Source: an uncultured Pseudomonadales bacterium | Lineage (GTDB): Bacteria; Pseudomonadota; Gammaproteobacteria; Pseudomonadales; Porticoccaceae | NCBI GenBank assembly: GCA_943788895.1 | Contig: CALSRZ010000003.1 | Coordinates: 248,001 to 312,000 of the forward strand | DNA: 64,000 nucleotides | Reading direction: 5' to 3' | Shown: positions 39,572 through 48,455 of the stretch, piece after piece | Layout of the letters: each line of letters begins with the position of its first letter | Numbering within the stretch: position 1 is the first letter of the stretch | Position numbers and translations under genes: made by a program | The notes under the pieces: model-generated | The model's input: only the letters and a program-made list of their open reading frames with translations | What the model was told of the DNA's origin: nothing | Database searches by the model: none

Positions 39572-40417
39572 TTATTTTTTTAGTTCCATAGCCATTTGGT
39601 AGAACTGCTTTTTATCGCCGCCAGTGATTTTTGCGGTCAGTGCCGCAGCCTTGGCGGCAGGCAGTTCAGCCAATAACAGACGCAGCACTTTTTCACCGTC
39701 AACTGTACTGCTGGTGCCGGCTTTAGCGCTGCCGGCCAGTACCAGAACGATTTCACCGCGCTGTTGATTGCTATCGGCCTCGACCAGCGCAACCAGCTCG
39801 TCGAGACTGCCGTGGAGATAGGTTTCAAAGGTTTTGCTGATCTCTCTGGCGATAAAGCCAATATGCTCAGCACCAAATATTTCCCGCGCATCTTTAAGCG
39901 ATTCGAGTATGCGGTGTGGCGCCTCGTAAAACACCATGGTTTCATTGACGGCCTTAAGCTCGCTAAAGGCTTTTTTACGCTGACTGCTCTTGGCCGGTAA
40001 AAAACCGATAAATCTAAATTTATCTGTGGGTAATCCCGCGACACTGAGGGCGGAGATCACGGCGCTGGCACCGGGAATTGGCACTACTGCGTAGCCCTCC
40101 TCGCGAGCCGCAAGCACCAGTCGGTAGCCGGGATCTGAAATCAGCGGTGTACCAGCATCGGAAATTAATGCAATATCATCCCCTGAGGCGAGTCGCTTGA
40201 GAATTTTATAGCTGCTCTTCTTGTCGCTGTGATCGTGATAGGCCACAAGGGGCTTATCTATGCGAAAATGATCCAACAATTTTTTGCTGTGACGGGTATC
40301 CTCACAGGCTATGGCTGCCACGGATTGTAGTGTCTCGATTGCACGAGGCACCATATCACCCAAATTACCTATGGGTGTGGCGACAATATATAACGTACCG
40401 GATTGATTTGAGTTCAT
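39572..40417 (-). CDS. rsmI: 16S rRNA (cytidine-1402-2'-O)-methyltransferase
   Basis: A 281-residue RsmI of the tetrapyrrole-methylase superfamily. Family blocks: TLYIVATPIGNLGDMVPRA at residues 8-26, ACEDTRHSKKLLDHF near 37, LISDAGTPLISDPGYRLV near 80, and IPGASAVISALSVAGLP near 115. The enzyme 2'-O-methylates C1402 in the ribosomal decoding centre. Its start codon overlaps that of the divergent lpoA gene (CATG; minus-strand ATG at 40417-40415, plus-strand ATG at 40416-40418). The same divergent arrangement (yraL/yraM) exists in E. coli, though overlap of the two starts is tighter here. Confidence 0.95.
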   Translation of the reverse strand: MNSNQSGTLYIVATPIGNLGDMVPRAIETLQSVAAIACEDTRHSKKLLDHFRIDKPLVAYHDHSDKKSSYKILKRLASGDDIALISDAGTPLISDPGYRLVLAAREEGYAVVPIPGASAVISALSVAGLPTDKFRFIGFLPAKSSQRKKAFSELKAVNETMVFYEAPHRILESLKDAREIFGAEHIGFIAREISKTFETYLHGSLDELVALVEADSNQQRGEIVLVLAGSAKAGTSSTVDGEKVLRLLLAELPAAKAAALTAKITGGDKKQFYQMAMELKK

Positions 40418-42275
40418 GAATACAAAGCTTTTTCTGTCGATATTTTATGCTGGATGCATCTTAGCCTTTATCGGGGCCTGTGCGCCAATATCTACGCAAG
40501 ATTCGGTAATACCGCGAATTACCGCCAGCCCTCAGGACAGCGATTCGAGTCGCTCAATTGTGCGTCAGGCTGAGCAGATAGTTATCCGCGCCCAGTCCTC
40601 CGATACACTGCAGAGAGACTCCCTGCTCCTCGACGCTGCCATTCTGTTTGCCCAGGCCGGTGATATTGCCAACAGTCGAGAGACGCTGGACTTGATCAGT
40701 GCCAACAATCTCGGCAATGCACTTTTTATTGAATACAGTCTGTTAGGTCTGGAACTTGATATTGCCAGCCACCTGCATACAGATGCACAGCAGTGGTTAA
40801 TACAACCGCGCTTTGTGGCGGTTAGATCCACACTGAGTATTAATTTTTCTCGGCGCATACTGAGCCTGGAAAGCGACCTTAACTATGCAATGGGTGATCT
40901 GGAAACCAGTATCGGCAAGCTGATTGAGCTCGGCGAATCGTACAGCCAGAGAAAAATACTCGGGCAGGGTTCCATCGCACTTATCCACGACAAGATCTGG
41001 CGACAGCTCAATGAACTGCCCTTTCAAACCCTGCAAAAAACTCAACCGGGTGATCGCGATACCCTAGCAGGCTGGTATAAATTGGCCGCCGCGGTTCGTT
41101 ACCAGCAGGGAGACCCAGCTGCCCAGAAGAGCCGTTCTACTATCTGGCAGCAGCGCTGGAAAAATCACCCCGGGGCGAAGAAGCCACCCTCGGCACTAAC
41201 CGGCCGCATACAGAGTCGGCCACCGAAAAGTATTGCCCTGTTACTGCCATTGCAGGATGAATATGAAATCCCCAGCAACACTCTGCTGAACGGCTTTATG
41301 AGTGGCTATTACCAAAAGCTGGCTCAGGGTAGCACTGTGCCCAATGTGAATATTTATGACACCTCTGGCGTGCCAGTAACCGATGTTTATAACCGTGCGG
41401 TCAACGCTGGCGCGCAACTGGTTATCGGCCCTATGCGCCAATCCCAGGTAGAGGAGTTGCTCTCACTGCCTGAGCTGGATGTACCGACCATGACCCTTAA
41501 TCGGGTCGACAAAAGCATTGAAAACCCGCCAGAGAATTTAATTCAATTTGGCCTCTCAGCTCTCGATGAAGTCGAACAGATTGCCGATCGTGCATGGCTT
41601 GAGGGTCAAACCAATGTTCTGCTGATAGCGCCTGACAGTGGCTGGGGTCAGCGTGCCACCAACTATTTTATTGACTCATGGACAGCTAGAGGCGGTCTGG
41701 TGACTGGCGCTATTACCTATCCATCGACAGTTAAGGATTTCACCAAGCTGCTCAAGGCGCCGCTGGAGATCGATCTCAGCGAGAAGCGCGGCCTTGAAAT
41801 GCGTCGCTATATCAACAGCAGCCTGAGTTATACCGCACGTCGTCGCAACGATATAGATCTGGTTGTTGTCCTTGGCTACTCGGAAAAAGTCCGTCAGATA
41901 AAACCCTCATTGGATTTTCTCTACGCCGGCGATATCCCTGTCTACGCGTCGTCACATATCTACAATGGCACCCAGCAGATTGAGCTCAACCGCGATCTCA
42001 GCGGCATTCAATTCAGCGCGATGAACTGGACACTCGACGGCCATATGCCGCGACCGCTAAAACCGGATCAGCGTCTGCCCACGGCCTACAGACAACTCTA
42101 TGCACTGGGTCACGATGCCTTTATGTTGCATGCAATGCTCGGTGAAATGGATAAGCCGGAAGCTCTTCCAGTTTTTGGCTCTACCGGTATGCTGACTCTC
42201 TCTGAGGGTGTTATAAAACGCCATGAGAAATGGGCTGTATTTAAAAAAGGTAAGGCGGTACCAGCCAGACCATAG
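40416..42275 (+). CDS. lpoA: Penicillin-binding protein activator LpoA
   Basis: A 619-residue outer-membrane lipoprotein. The signal peptide ends in a lipobox FIGAC with the modified Cys near residue 22. An N-terminal helical repeat (TPR-like) region covers about residues 45-260, and a periplasmic-binding-protein-like C-terminal domain covers about 265-610 (SIALLLPLQDEYEIPSNTLL, then RAVNAGAQLVIGPMRQSQVEEL, then LIAPDSGWGQRATNYF). LpoA spans the periplasm and activates PBP1a for peptidoglycan synthesis. First gene of lpoA-yraN-diaA-dolP. Its start overlaps that of divergent rsmI. Confidence 0.92.
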   Translation: MNTKLFLSIFYAGCILAFIGACAPISTQDSVIPRITASPQDSDSSRSIVRQAEQIVIRAQSSDTLQRDSLLLDAAILFAQAGDIANSRETLDLISANNLGNALFIEYSLLGLELDIASHLHTDAQQWLIQPRFVAVRSTLSINFSRRILSLESDLNYAMGDLETSIGKLIELGESYSQRKILGQGSIALIHDKIWRQLNELPFQTLQKTQPGDRDTLAGWYKLAAAVRYQQGDPAAQKSRSTIWQQRWKNHPGAKKPPSALTGRIQSRPPKSIALLLPLQDEYEIPSNTLLNGFMSGYYQKLAQGSTVPNVNIYDTSGVPVTDVYNRAVNAGAQLVIGPMRQSQVEELLSLPELDVPTMTLNRVDKSIENPPENLIQFGLSALDEVEQIADRAWLEGQTNVLLIAPDSGWGQRATNYFIDSWTARGGLVTGAITYPSTVKDFTKLLKAPLEIDLSEKRGLEMRRYINSSLSYTARRRNDIDLVVVLGYSEKVRQIKPSLDFLYAGDIPVYASSHIYNGTQQIELNRDLSGIQFSAMNWTLDGHMPRPLKPDQRLPTAYRQLYALGHDAFMLHAMLGEMDKPEALPVFGSTGMLTLSEGVIKRHEKWAVFKKGKAVPARP

Positions 42276-42329
42276 CTTCTAATAGAGAGCCTGTAATAGA
42301 AAGCTTGCAACAAAAAGCCCCTAACAAAA
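42274..42329. repeat. 14-bp degenerate tandem repeat, four copies
   Basis: Four units of 14 bases, each beginning agc and containing taata/caaca (42274-42287, 42288-42301, 42302-42315, 42316-42329), start at the lpoA stop codon and end 29 bases before yraN. They differ at several places. Confidence 0.8.
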
Positions 42330-42358
42330 AATCAATAGCATTTATTCAAGGAACGATA

Positions 42359-42733
42359 ATGCACAGGGACAGCAGTCTAAGCGGCGCGGATGCCGAACAG
42401 CTAGCGCGGGATTACCTGCAACAGCAGGGTTTAAAGTTTCTCGCGAAAAACTTTCGCACCCCGAGGGGCGAAATCGATCTGATTATGCGGGATAATGCCT
42501 ATCTGGTTTTTGTTGAAGTGCGCTTTCGTCAAAGCAGTGATTTTGGTTCCGCTGAGGAATCAATTACTCAGCAAAAATGCCGACGCCTGACCGCGGCGGC
42601 ACTGGCTTATATGCAGAGCCAGAAATTGACCAACAAATTAAGTGCCAGATTTGACGCTGTAGCTATCAGTCCGCCACCGGTAAAATCGGCAACAGGTTTT
42701 AGCATCAACTGGATAAAAAATATTCTGCAGTAA
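42359..42733 (+). CDS. yraN: YraN-family (UPF0102) nuclease-like protein
   Basis: A 124-residue protein of the UPF0102 family, with a restriction-endonuclease-like fold. The conserved core is AEQLARDYLQQQGLKFLAKN (residues about 11-30), then RGEIDLIMRD with the active-site Glu and Asp (about 36-45), and VFVEVRFR (about 50). The usual ExK is EVR here. Its nuclease activity is not established. The ATG at 42359, with caaggaa 8 bases before it, is clearly better than the TTG 54 bases upstream that lies in a repeat. It is between lpoA and diaA, as in E. coli. Confidence 0.9.
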   Translation: MHRDSSLSGADAEQLARDYLQQQGLKFLAKNFRTPRGEIDLIMRDNAYLVFVEVRFRQSSDFGSAEESITQQKCRRLTAAALAYMQSQKLTNKLSARFDAVAISPPPVKSATGFSINWIKNILQ

Positions 42734-42811
42734 GAATTAAAGTAAGACCAACTAAACGGTCAGATTAAAACTGCAGACAATTGTTAAAGTAAAAGCAGGC
42801 TGTTGGACGCG

Positions 42812-43375
42812 ATGGAAGAGAAAATTTTTAATCATTTTCAAAAAATGATCGAAGCCACAATGCACAACGGTGAGTCCCATACCGAGGCTATGGCTGGCGC
42901 CGCCGAAAAAGTCGCCTCTGCTCTGCTGGCGGGGAACTGTATCTTCACCCTCGGTGAAAAATCCGGCGTGCAAATTGCTCAACTTTTTTCCGATTACCTG
43001 GCGCTGGGCTACGATATAGACCGACCCGGTTTTCCCTCGATCAATCTCAATCAGATCACCCAAAACAGTAGTGACAACGAGCGCTACAACCAGGCACTCA
43101 ACACCCACGGCAAGGGCGGCGATATACTGGTTGTGGTCAGCGCCGACAACAGTGAGCCGTTGCTTATCAGTGCACTGAACAGTGCTGTGAACCGCGGTAT
43201 GACCATTGTGCTGCTATCTGCCGCAAACGATGAGTCGCTGGTCTCAGCCGTCAGCTACAATGATATTTATATAAGCAGTGCAGAACTCTCTGCGCCGCTG
43301 GCAACACAATCCCAACTTCAGGTTATTCAGTGCATCTGCGGACTGATTGACAGCCATATTTTCGGAGGCGAATAA
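42812..43375 (+). CDS. diaA: SIS-domain protein, DiaA-like
   Basis: A 187-residue sugar isomerase (SIS) domain protein of the DiaA/GmhA group. The N-terminal helix pair (MEEKIFNHFQKMIEATMHN) precedes the SIS core with LGEKSGVQIAQLFSDYL near residue 48 and VVVSADNSEPLLISALNSA near 106. In E. coli, the gene at this spot is diaA (yraO), whose product binds DnaA and promotes timely initiation; gmhA phosphoheptose isomerase is a close paralogue. Position between yraN and dolP favours DiaA. The ATG at 42812 is preferred over a TTG at 42803 because the agcagg site is 12 bases before the ATG and only 3 before the TTG. Confidence 0.86.
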   Translation: MEEKIFNHFQKMIEATMHNGESHTEAMAGAAEKVASALLAGNCIFTLGEKSGVQIAQLFSDYLALGYDIDRPGFPSINLNQITQNSSDNERYNQALNTHGKGGDILVVVSADNSEPLLISALNSAVNRGMTIVLLSAANDESLVSAVSYNDIYISSAELSAPLATQSQLQVIQCICGLIDSHIFGGE

Positions 43376-43942
43376 ATGCGTCAAATCACAGTTATTCTTT
43401 CACTACTTTTTGTCCTTTCGGGCTGTACTTCGCTGGTTAACAGTGTCGTTAAAGAGCCGATTAATCCAGACCCAACCTCGACAACCATTGGCTCGGATAT
43501 CAATGACTTAAAGATGGATACCTTTATCGGTGTGAATATCAAAAAAGCCTCTCCGGCACTGAAAAAATCCCATATCAATGTGCATGTCTACGATTCAGTG
43601 GTGCTGTTGACTGGTGAGGTTCGAAACAAAGATTTGAAAAATCTTGCAGGGAAGACCGCCAACGCCTATACCGGCGTGCGCTTGGTTTACAACGAACTCT
43701 CTATTCGCCCTAACTCTTCAATTGTCTCGCGTACCAATGACACGCTTATTACTGCGAAGATAAAAACCAAACTGACTTTCGACAAAGAGATTGAGTCGTC
43801 AAATATTGAGGTCACTACAGAAGATAGCGTGGTTTATCTGATGGGCAAGGTGCGACGACTCAGTGGCGAAAAGGCCACCGCTACTGCCAGTGACACTAGC
43901 GGCGTGCGCAAAGTGGTTAAGGTATTTGAGTACGTAGACTAG
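43376..43942 (+). CDS. dolP: BON-domain outer-membrane lipoprotein DolP
   Basis: A 188-residue lipoprotein: signal peptide with a lipobox LSGC (Cys near residue 17), then two BON domains. The first spans about residues 45-110 (DTFIGVNIKKASPALKKSHI) and the second about 120-188 (LITAKIKTKLTFDKEIESSN, ending VVKVFEYVD). DolP (YraP) binds anionic lipid at the division site and supports outer-membrane integrity. It starts directly after the diaA stop codon and closes the lpoA-yraN-diaA-dolP run seen in other gammaproteobacteria. Confidence 0.92.
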   Translation: MRQITVILSLLFVLSGCTSLVNSVVKEPINPDPTSTTIGSDINDLKMDTFIGVNIKKASPALKKSHINVHVYDSVVLLTGEVRNKDLKNLAGKTANAYTGVRLVYNELSIRPNSSIVSRTNDTLITAKIKTKLTFDKEIESSNIEVTTEDSVVYLMGKVRRLSGEKATATASDTSGVRKVVKVFEYVD

Positions 43943-43951
43943 ACTTTCTAA

Positions 43952-43975
43952 CACTCAACCTAGCACTCAACCTAA
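43952..43975. repeat. 12-bp tandem duplication between dolP and the thiolase gene
   Basis: cactcaaccta plus one base occurs twice (43952-43963, 43964-43975). The second copy reaches into the stop codon region of the convergent thiolase gene (ends at 43972). Confidence 0.75.
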
Positions 43976-45195
43976 AGCAACTCTATTGCCATGGCGGTGG
44001 CTTCTCCACCGCCAATACAGAGACTCGCAATACCCTTCTTACCGCCGTGCTGTTGCAAGGCATAAATCAAAGTCACCAGTATTCTCGCACCGCTGGCACC
44101 AATCGGATGTCCCAGGGCACAGGCGCCACCATGAACATTGAGTTTGTCATGGGGAATGCCAATCTCATGCATGGCGGCCATAGCGACCACGGCAAAGGCT
44201 TCATTAACTTCCCATAGATCTACTTCATCAACAGCCCAGCCAACCCGTTCAAGGGTTTTATTAATCGCTGTTACTGGTGCGGTGGTAAACCACTCTGGCT
44301 CCTGGGCGCACTGATCAAAACCATGAATTAGCGCCACTGGCTTTAAGCCCTGCGCCTCGGCTTCATCTGCCAGCATTAAAGTTAGTGCCGCCGCGCCGTC
44401 GGAAATTGAGCTGGCATTGGCCGCGGTGACTGTTCCGTCTTTTTCAAAGGCTGGTTTTAACTGGGGAATTTTTTCCGGTCGCGCACTGCCGGGCTGCTCA
44501 TCGGTGTCGACAACTGTATCGCCACGACGGGAAGAGATGGTCACCGGGGCAATTTCATCTTTAAACCAGCCATTATCTATAGCTCGATTGGCGCGGCGCA
44601 GCGATTCTATAGCGTAAGCATCCTGATCTTCGCGGCTAAAGTTATATTTGTTCGCGCAGGTCTCGGCAAAGTTGCCCATTGCGGTGCCCTGATAGGCATC
44701 CTGCAGGCCATCGAACTGCATATGATCGAGCATCTGTGCATGACCAAATCTGTAGCCCTGTCGCCCCTGGGGAATCAGGTAGGGGGCGCGACTCATACTT
44801 TCCATACCACCGGCCACTATGACTTTTGACTGGCCGGCACGCAGTGCGTTGGCGGCCATCATCACGGCTTTCATTGCCGAGCCACAAACTTTATTGATGG
44901 TGGTACAGGGCGTTGCGCGATCCAGCCCTGCTGCCAGAGCAGCCTGTCGAGCTGGTGCCTGACCGACACCTGCGCTGAGTACACAGCCCATCAGCACTTC
45001 ATCAATTTGGTTACTCTTGAGTGCGGATTTTGACAGTGCATCGCGGATGGCGGTTGCACCCAGTTGTGGGGCACTGGCAGTGGAAAGGGTTCCAAGCATG
45101 CCGCCCACGGGCGTGCGCGAAGCTGAAAGTATGGCGATTGGCTGTGATGCAGCACTTGATGAAGTGTTTGATGAAGTGTTTGATGATGGTGACAT
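43972..45195 (-). CDS. Acetyl-CoA C-acyltransferase (thiolase)
   Basis: A 407-residue degradative/biosynthetic thiolase. The acyl-accepting Cys lies in TINKVCGSAMKAVMMAA (about residue 103); the C-terminal HGGACALGHPIGASGARIL (His in GHPIG) and CIGGGEATAMAIE (second Cys) complete the active site. The N-terminus has an unusual Ser/Asn/Thr-rich tail of about 15 residues, encoded by a 12-bp duplication (45158-45181), before the thiolase body begins with IAILSASRTPVGG. The start has a strong aggaggag site 6-7 bases before the ATG, so the tail is probably translated. It could serve fatty-acid breakdown or acetoacetyl-CoA synthesis; no partner genes are next to it. Confidence 0.92.
   Translation of the reverse strand: MSPSSNTSSNTSSSAASQPIAILSASRTPVGGMLGTLSTASAPQLGATAIRDALSKSALKSNQIDEVLMGCVLSAGVGQAPARQAALAAGLDRATPCTTINKVCGSAMKAVMMAANALRAGQSKVIVAGGMESMSRAPYLIPQGRQGYRFGHAQMLDHMQFDGLQDAYQGTAMGNFAETCANKYNFSREDQDAYAIESLRRANRAIDNGWFKDEIAPVTISSRRGDTVVDTDEQPGSARPEKIPQLKPAFEKDGTVTAANASSISDGAAALTLMLADEAEAQGLKPVALIHGFDQCAQEPEWFTTAPVTAINKTLERVGWAVDEVDLWEVNEAFAVVAMAAMHEIGIPHDKLNVHGGACALGHPIGASGARILVTLIYALQQHGGKKGIASLCIGGGEATAMAIELL
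45158..45181. repeat. 12-bp in-frame duplication in the thiolase 5' end
   Basis: gatgaagtgttt occurs twice in a row. In the minus-strand gene it encodes the repeated Ser-Asn-Thr-Ser units near residues 5-13. Confidence 0.85.
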
Positions 45196-45249
45196 TGTGG
45201 CTCCTCCTGAGAATATGTCTGCTTTCTAATAGCTTGCTCTAAAAGAAGT

Positions 45250-45693
45250 TTATTTGATAACCCGCAAAGAGGGTTTGGGCTTTTTCGGACCCTTATCTTT
45301 AGGCTCAGCAAGTGGTTTATCCGATGATTTGGTTTTCACTGCTTTCGGACCGCGCGGCGGGGTTGGCGGCTGATCTGGATCTTCGCGTTCAAACACTGTG
45401 CCCTGACCATTCTCATGACTGTAGATACCAACAACGGCAAAGACCGGCACCTTGATATTAATAGGGACACCACCAAAGCGTGTTGAAAAGGCAAGGATTT
45501 CAAGATCGAGAACAAAGTTGGTTACCGCTCGGGGAGCGATATTCAGGACTATCTGACCATCGGTCACATAGTCCTGAGGAACCTCAACACCCGGATAATG
45601 GGCATCGATCGCCACATAGGGCGTGCAATCGTTGTCCACTATCCAGTCAAAAAAGGCTCTCAGGATATAGGGTCGGTTGGACCTCATATTCAT
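45250..45693 (-). CDS. sspB: ClpXP protease specificity-enhancing factor SspB
   Basis: A 147-residue SspB. The N-terminal domain begins with RSNRPYILRAFFDWIVDNDCTPYV, the ssrA-binding fold, followed by ARFGG-like core (FSTRFGGVPINIKVPV near 85) and an acidic/Pro-rich linker (about 110-135). The C-terminal tail ends in PSLRVIK, the ClpX-docking motif. It carries ssrA-tagged proteins to ClpXP. The frame is open for 54 codons upstream, but the ATG at 45693 overlaps the sspA stop as ATGA and gives the standard N-terminus. The upstream part of the open frame is just the other frame of sspA. Confidence 0.94.
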   Translation of the reverse strand: MNMRSNRPYILRAFFDWIVDNDCTPYVAIDAHYPGVEVPQDYVTDGQIVLNIAPRAVTNFVLDLEILAFSTRFGGVPINIKVPVFAVVGIYSHENGQGTVFEREDPDQPPTPPRGPKAVKTKSSDKPLAEPKDKGPKKPKPSLRVIK

Positions 45694-46316
45694 CGCAGGG
45701 GACGAATCTCTTGTTCGAGATCTGTAAGACTTTCCTGGAATGAAGGTCGATCGAAAAGACGCTCCATATAGTCGAGTAGAGGCTTTACCTGACGGTTGTT
45801 GGGCAGTTCGATACCGAGCTGCGGCAAACGCCACAGGATAGGACCGAGACAGCAATCAACTAGGGTAAATTCTTCACTCATAAAGTACGGCATATCGGTG
45901 AAGATACTGGCAATGCTGATCAGCGACTCGCGGAATTCCTTGCGTGCCTCTTCAGATTTTTTACTTTCTGGGCTATTGATAATCTGGGCAATCAGACCGC
46001 CCCAGTCTTTCTCAATGCGGTGAACCCAGAGACGGCTCTGCGCTCGCGCGACTGGATAGACCGGCAACAGCGGTGGATGTGGGAAGCGTTCATCCAGATA
46101 TTCCATAACCACTTTTGACTCGTAGAGAGCCAGGTCGCGATCAACCAGGGTCGGCAATGTGCCGTAGGGATTCGCTTCAAGAATCTCTTCTGTAATGGCG
46201 CTGGGTTCAATATCTTCGATTTCAACCGTAACGTCTTTCTCGGCTAAAACAATACGAACTCTATGGCTGTACTGGCATGTAGGGTCGGAAAATAATGTCA
46301 TCGACGATCGTCGCAC
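45690..46316 (-). CDS. sspA: Stringent starvation protein A
   Basis: A 208-residue glutathione S-transferase-fold protein. The N-terminal thioredoxin-like part shows MTLFSDPTCQYSHRVRIVLAEK; the helical C-terminal part includes HIEK-type (VHRIEKDWGGLIAQI) and the SspA-typical ending. SspA binds RNA polymerase and alters promoter choice in starvation and acid stress. The usual GST catalytic residue is absent, as in other SspA. It overlaps sspB by four bases and lies just downstream of petABC in the same direction, the common gammaproteobacterial order. Confidence 0.95.
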   Translation of the reverse strand: MRRSSMTLFSDPTCQYSHRVRIVLAEKDVTVEIEDIEPSAITEEILEANPYGTLPTLVDRDLALYESKVVMEYLDERFPHPPLLPVYPVARAQSRLWVHRIEKDWGGLIAQIINSPESKKSEEARKEFRESLISIASIFTDMPYFMSEEFTLVDCCLGPILWRLPQLGIELPNNRQVKPLLDYMERLFDRPSFQESLTDLEQEIRPLR

Positions 46317-46344
46317 ATCAACCTCTCAATTTTAAAGTAATTAG

Positions 46345-46365
46345 GGGGTAGCAAATCGCTACCCC
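46345..46365 (-). promoter_or_regulatory. Hairpin between the bc1 genes and sspA
   Basis: ggggtagc (46345-46352) pairs with gctacccc (46358-46365) around a 5-base loop, in the 102-bp gap between the petB/petC gene and sspA. Only a weak T-rich run follows on the minus strand, so it may be a partial terminator or a processing site rather than a strong stop. Confidence 0.5.
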
Positions 46366-46418
46366 AAATAGACAATCCATGCCTTTATATGGTCTGTCCT
46401 GAATAAAACTGTCTAATC

Positions 46419-48455
46419 TTAGTGAATGCCTTTCCAGTACTCGCGGTTCAGCAATACAACAAAGACTAATAATAGTAACAAAAATAACAATACCATTCGG
46501 CCGATATGCTTGCGCTCTTCAGCCATTGGCTCTGCAATATAGGCGAGGAAATTCACCAGGTCATACATCGCAGCATCATACTCTTCGGCGGACATGGTTC
46601 CCGCTTCAGGAATTACAAAACGACCACAGGGGTCATCGAGAATATCTTCACCGGTCAAACGGTCGCGTTTAATACCACCGTTGTAGGCCAATACAGGCCC
46701 GGGAGCGCATTCAGGCAAACCCTGTAAGTCGAGCAGAGCGTGGGGCATGCCCACATCTTTAAACACTCTGTTGTTGACACCCAGAGGGCGACTTGGGTCT
46801 GCATAAAAGTTACGCAGATAAGTATAGACCCACTCCGGAGAACGCGAGCGAGCCACCAGCGTCAGATCCGGGGGTACAGCGCCAAACCAATCTTTGGCGC
46901 CATCTTCAGGCATTGAGATTTCCATCAGGTCACCAATCTTCTGGCCGGTGAAAATCATATTGTCGAGCATCATCTGATTGGGGATACCAGCATCATTGGC
47001 AACGCGCTCCCAGCGGGAGTACTTGAAAGAGTGACAGCCCATGCAGTAGTTAACCGCAAGCTTTGCACCATTCTGCAATGAGGCATGGTTGGTAAGATCT
47101 GCTTCAAAGGGGTCACAGTCAATAGCACCACAAGACTTGCCGCTCTCAGCACCCACTGCCTTGAGTGGCAGAATAACCAGAAGCAGCACTATTATCAGTC
47201 CACCGATAGATTTCCAGAAACCCATGCCGCCATCCATCGTGATGCGGTCGGGCTCCGGCTTGGTCTTTTCAATACGAGTCCAGAAGTAGATACCGATAAA
47301 GTAGCTGAAGTACAGAACTGTACAAATCTGAGCCAGAATGGTCCGCGCTGCTGTCGGCGCTTTAACACCCAGGTAACCGAGAATAATAAAGCAGGCAGCA
47401 AATACCAGAATAGCTGCACGGCTAAAGGTTCCCTTGTAGCGCATTGAGCGAACCGGACTGCGATCCAACCATGGCAATACATAGAGAATAGCGATTGCAG
47501 CAGCCATAGTGATAAAGCCACCGAGCTTGTCGGGAACTGCACGCAGCATTGAATAGTATGGTGTGAAGTACCAGACCGGCGCGATATGCTCAGGGGTCTT
47601 CAGCGAGTTGGCAATCTCAAAGTTTGCGTGCTCGAGGAAGTAGCCGCCCATCTCTGGGGCAAAGAACAGAATGGCGCAGAAGACAAACATGAATACAACG
47701 ATAGGCACCAGATCGTGAATTACAAAGTATGGGTAGAAAGGAATGCCATCGACTGGATTACCTTTATCATCTTTGTACTTCTTGATGCTAACGCCGTCCG
47801 GGTTGTTTGAACCCACATCGTGCAAGGCAATAATATGCATCACCACCAGTGCGATCAAAATGATCGGCATGGCGACAACGTGCAGCGACATAAAGCGGTT
47901 GAGGGTAATACCAGAAATCAGGTAGTCACCGCGTATCCACTGAACAACATCTTCACCAATCACCGGAATAGCGCCAAACAGCGAGATAATCACCTGCGCA
48001 CCCCAGTAGGACATCTGACCCCAGGGCAGAACATAACCGAGGAAAGCCTCAGCCATCAGTGCCACATAGATAGTCATGCCGAAAATCCACACCAGCTCAC
48101 GAGGGGCTTTATAAGACCCGTAGATCAGGCCTCGGAACATATGCATATAGACGACGACAAAGAACGCCGAAGCACCCGTAGAGTGGGCGTAGCGAATAAT
48201 CCAGCCCATATCCACATCGCGCATAATATATTCAACAGAGGCAAAGGCCTGTTCCGCAGAACCCTGGTAGCTCATCAGCAACCAGATACCAGTGACCAGC
48301 TGGATAACCAGCACGACCATTGATAAAACACCAAAGTAGTACCACCAGTTAAAATTCTTTGGTGCGTAATACTCGGCCATATGCCGGTTCCACTCACGCT
48401 TGAGTGTTGGCATACGTGAATCAATCCACTCGGCTAAAGCAGCTACTTTACTCAT
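46419..48455 (-). CDS. petBC: Cytochrome b / cytochrome c1 fusion of the bc1 complex
   Basis: One 678-residue frame that holds both cytochrome b and cytochrome c1. Residues about 1-415 are cytochrome b, with about nine membrane helices, paired His in RYAHSTGASAFF and GLIYG (first haem set) and in MSLHVVAMP / VVMHI (second set). A hydrophobic stretch with a signal-peptidase-like site (ILPLKAVGA) lies near 425-435. Cytochrome c1 follows: haem-binding CMGCHSFKYSRWERVAND near residue 472 and a C-terminal anchor (VLLFLLLLLVFVVLLN). In Bradyrhizobium, fbcH makes a similar precursor cleaved into two proteins; that is the likely fate here. Most gammaproteobacteria have two separate genes. It overlaps petA by one base. 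Confidence 0.9.
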   Translation of the reverse strand: MSKVAALAEWIDSRMPTLKREWNRHMAEYYAPKNFNWWYYFGVLSMVVLVIQLVTGIWLLMSYQGSAEQAFASVEYIMRDVDMGWIIRYAHSTGASAFFVVVYMHMFRGLIYGSYKAPRELVWIFGMTIYVALMAEAFLGYVLPWGQMSYWGAQVIISLFGAIPVIGEDVVQWIRGDYLISGITLNRFMSLHVVAMPIILIALVVMHIIALHDVGSNNPDGVSIKKYKDDKGNPVDGIPFYPYFVIHDLVPIVVFMFVFCAILFFAPEMGGYFLEHANFEIANSLKTPEHIAPVWYFTPYYSMLRAVPDKLGGFITMAAAIAILYVLPWLDRSPVRSMRYKGTFSRAAILVFAACFIILGYLGVKAPTAARTILAQICTVLYFSYFIGIYFWTRIEKTKPEPDRITMDGGMGFWKSIGGLIIVLLLVILPLKAVGAESGKSCGAIDCDPFEADLTNHASLQNGAKLAVNYCMGCHSFKYSRWERVANDAGIPNQMMLDNMIFTGQKIGDLMEISMPEDGAKDWFGAVPPDLTLVARSRSPEWVYTYLRNFYADPSRPLGVNNRVFKDVGMPHALLDLQGLPECAPGPVLAYNGGIKRDRLTGEDILDDPCGRFVIPEAGTMSAEEYDAAMYDLVNFLAYIAEPMAEERKHIGRMVLLFLLLLLVFVVLLNREYWKGIH

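Noticed and set aside
45694..45855. 54-residue N-terminal extension of SspB
   Set aside because: This part is the alternate frame of sspA; the ATGA overlap start at 45693 gives the standard SspB.
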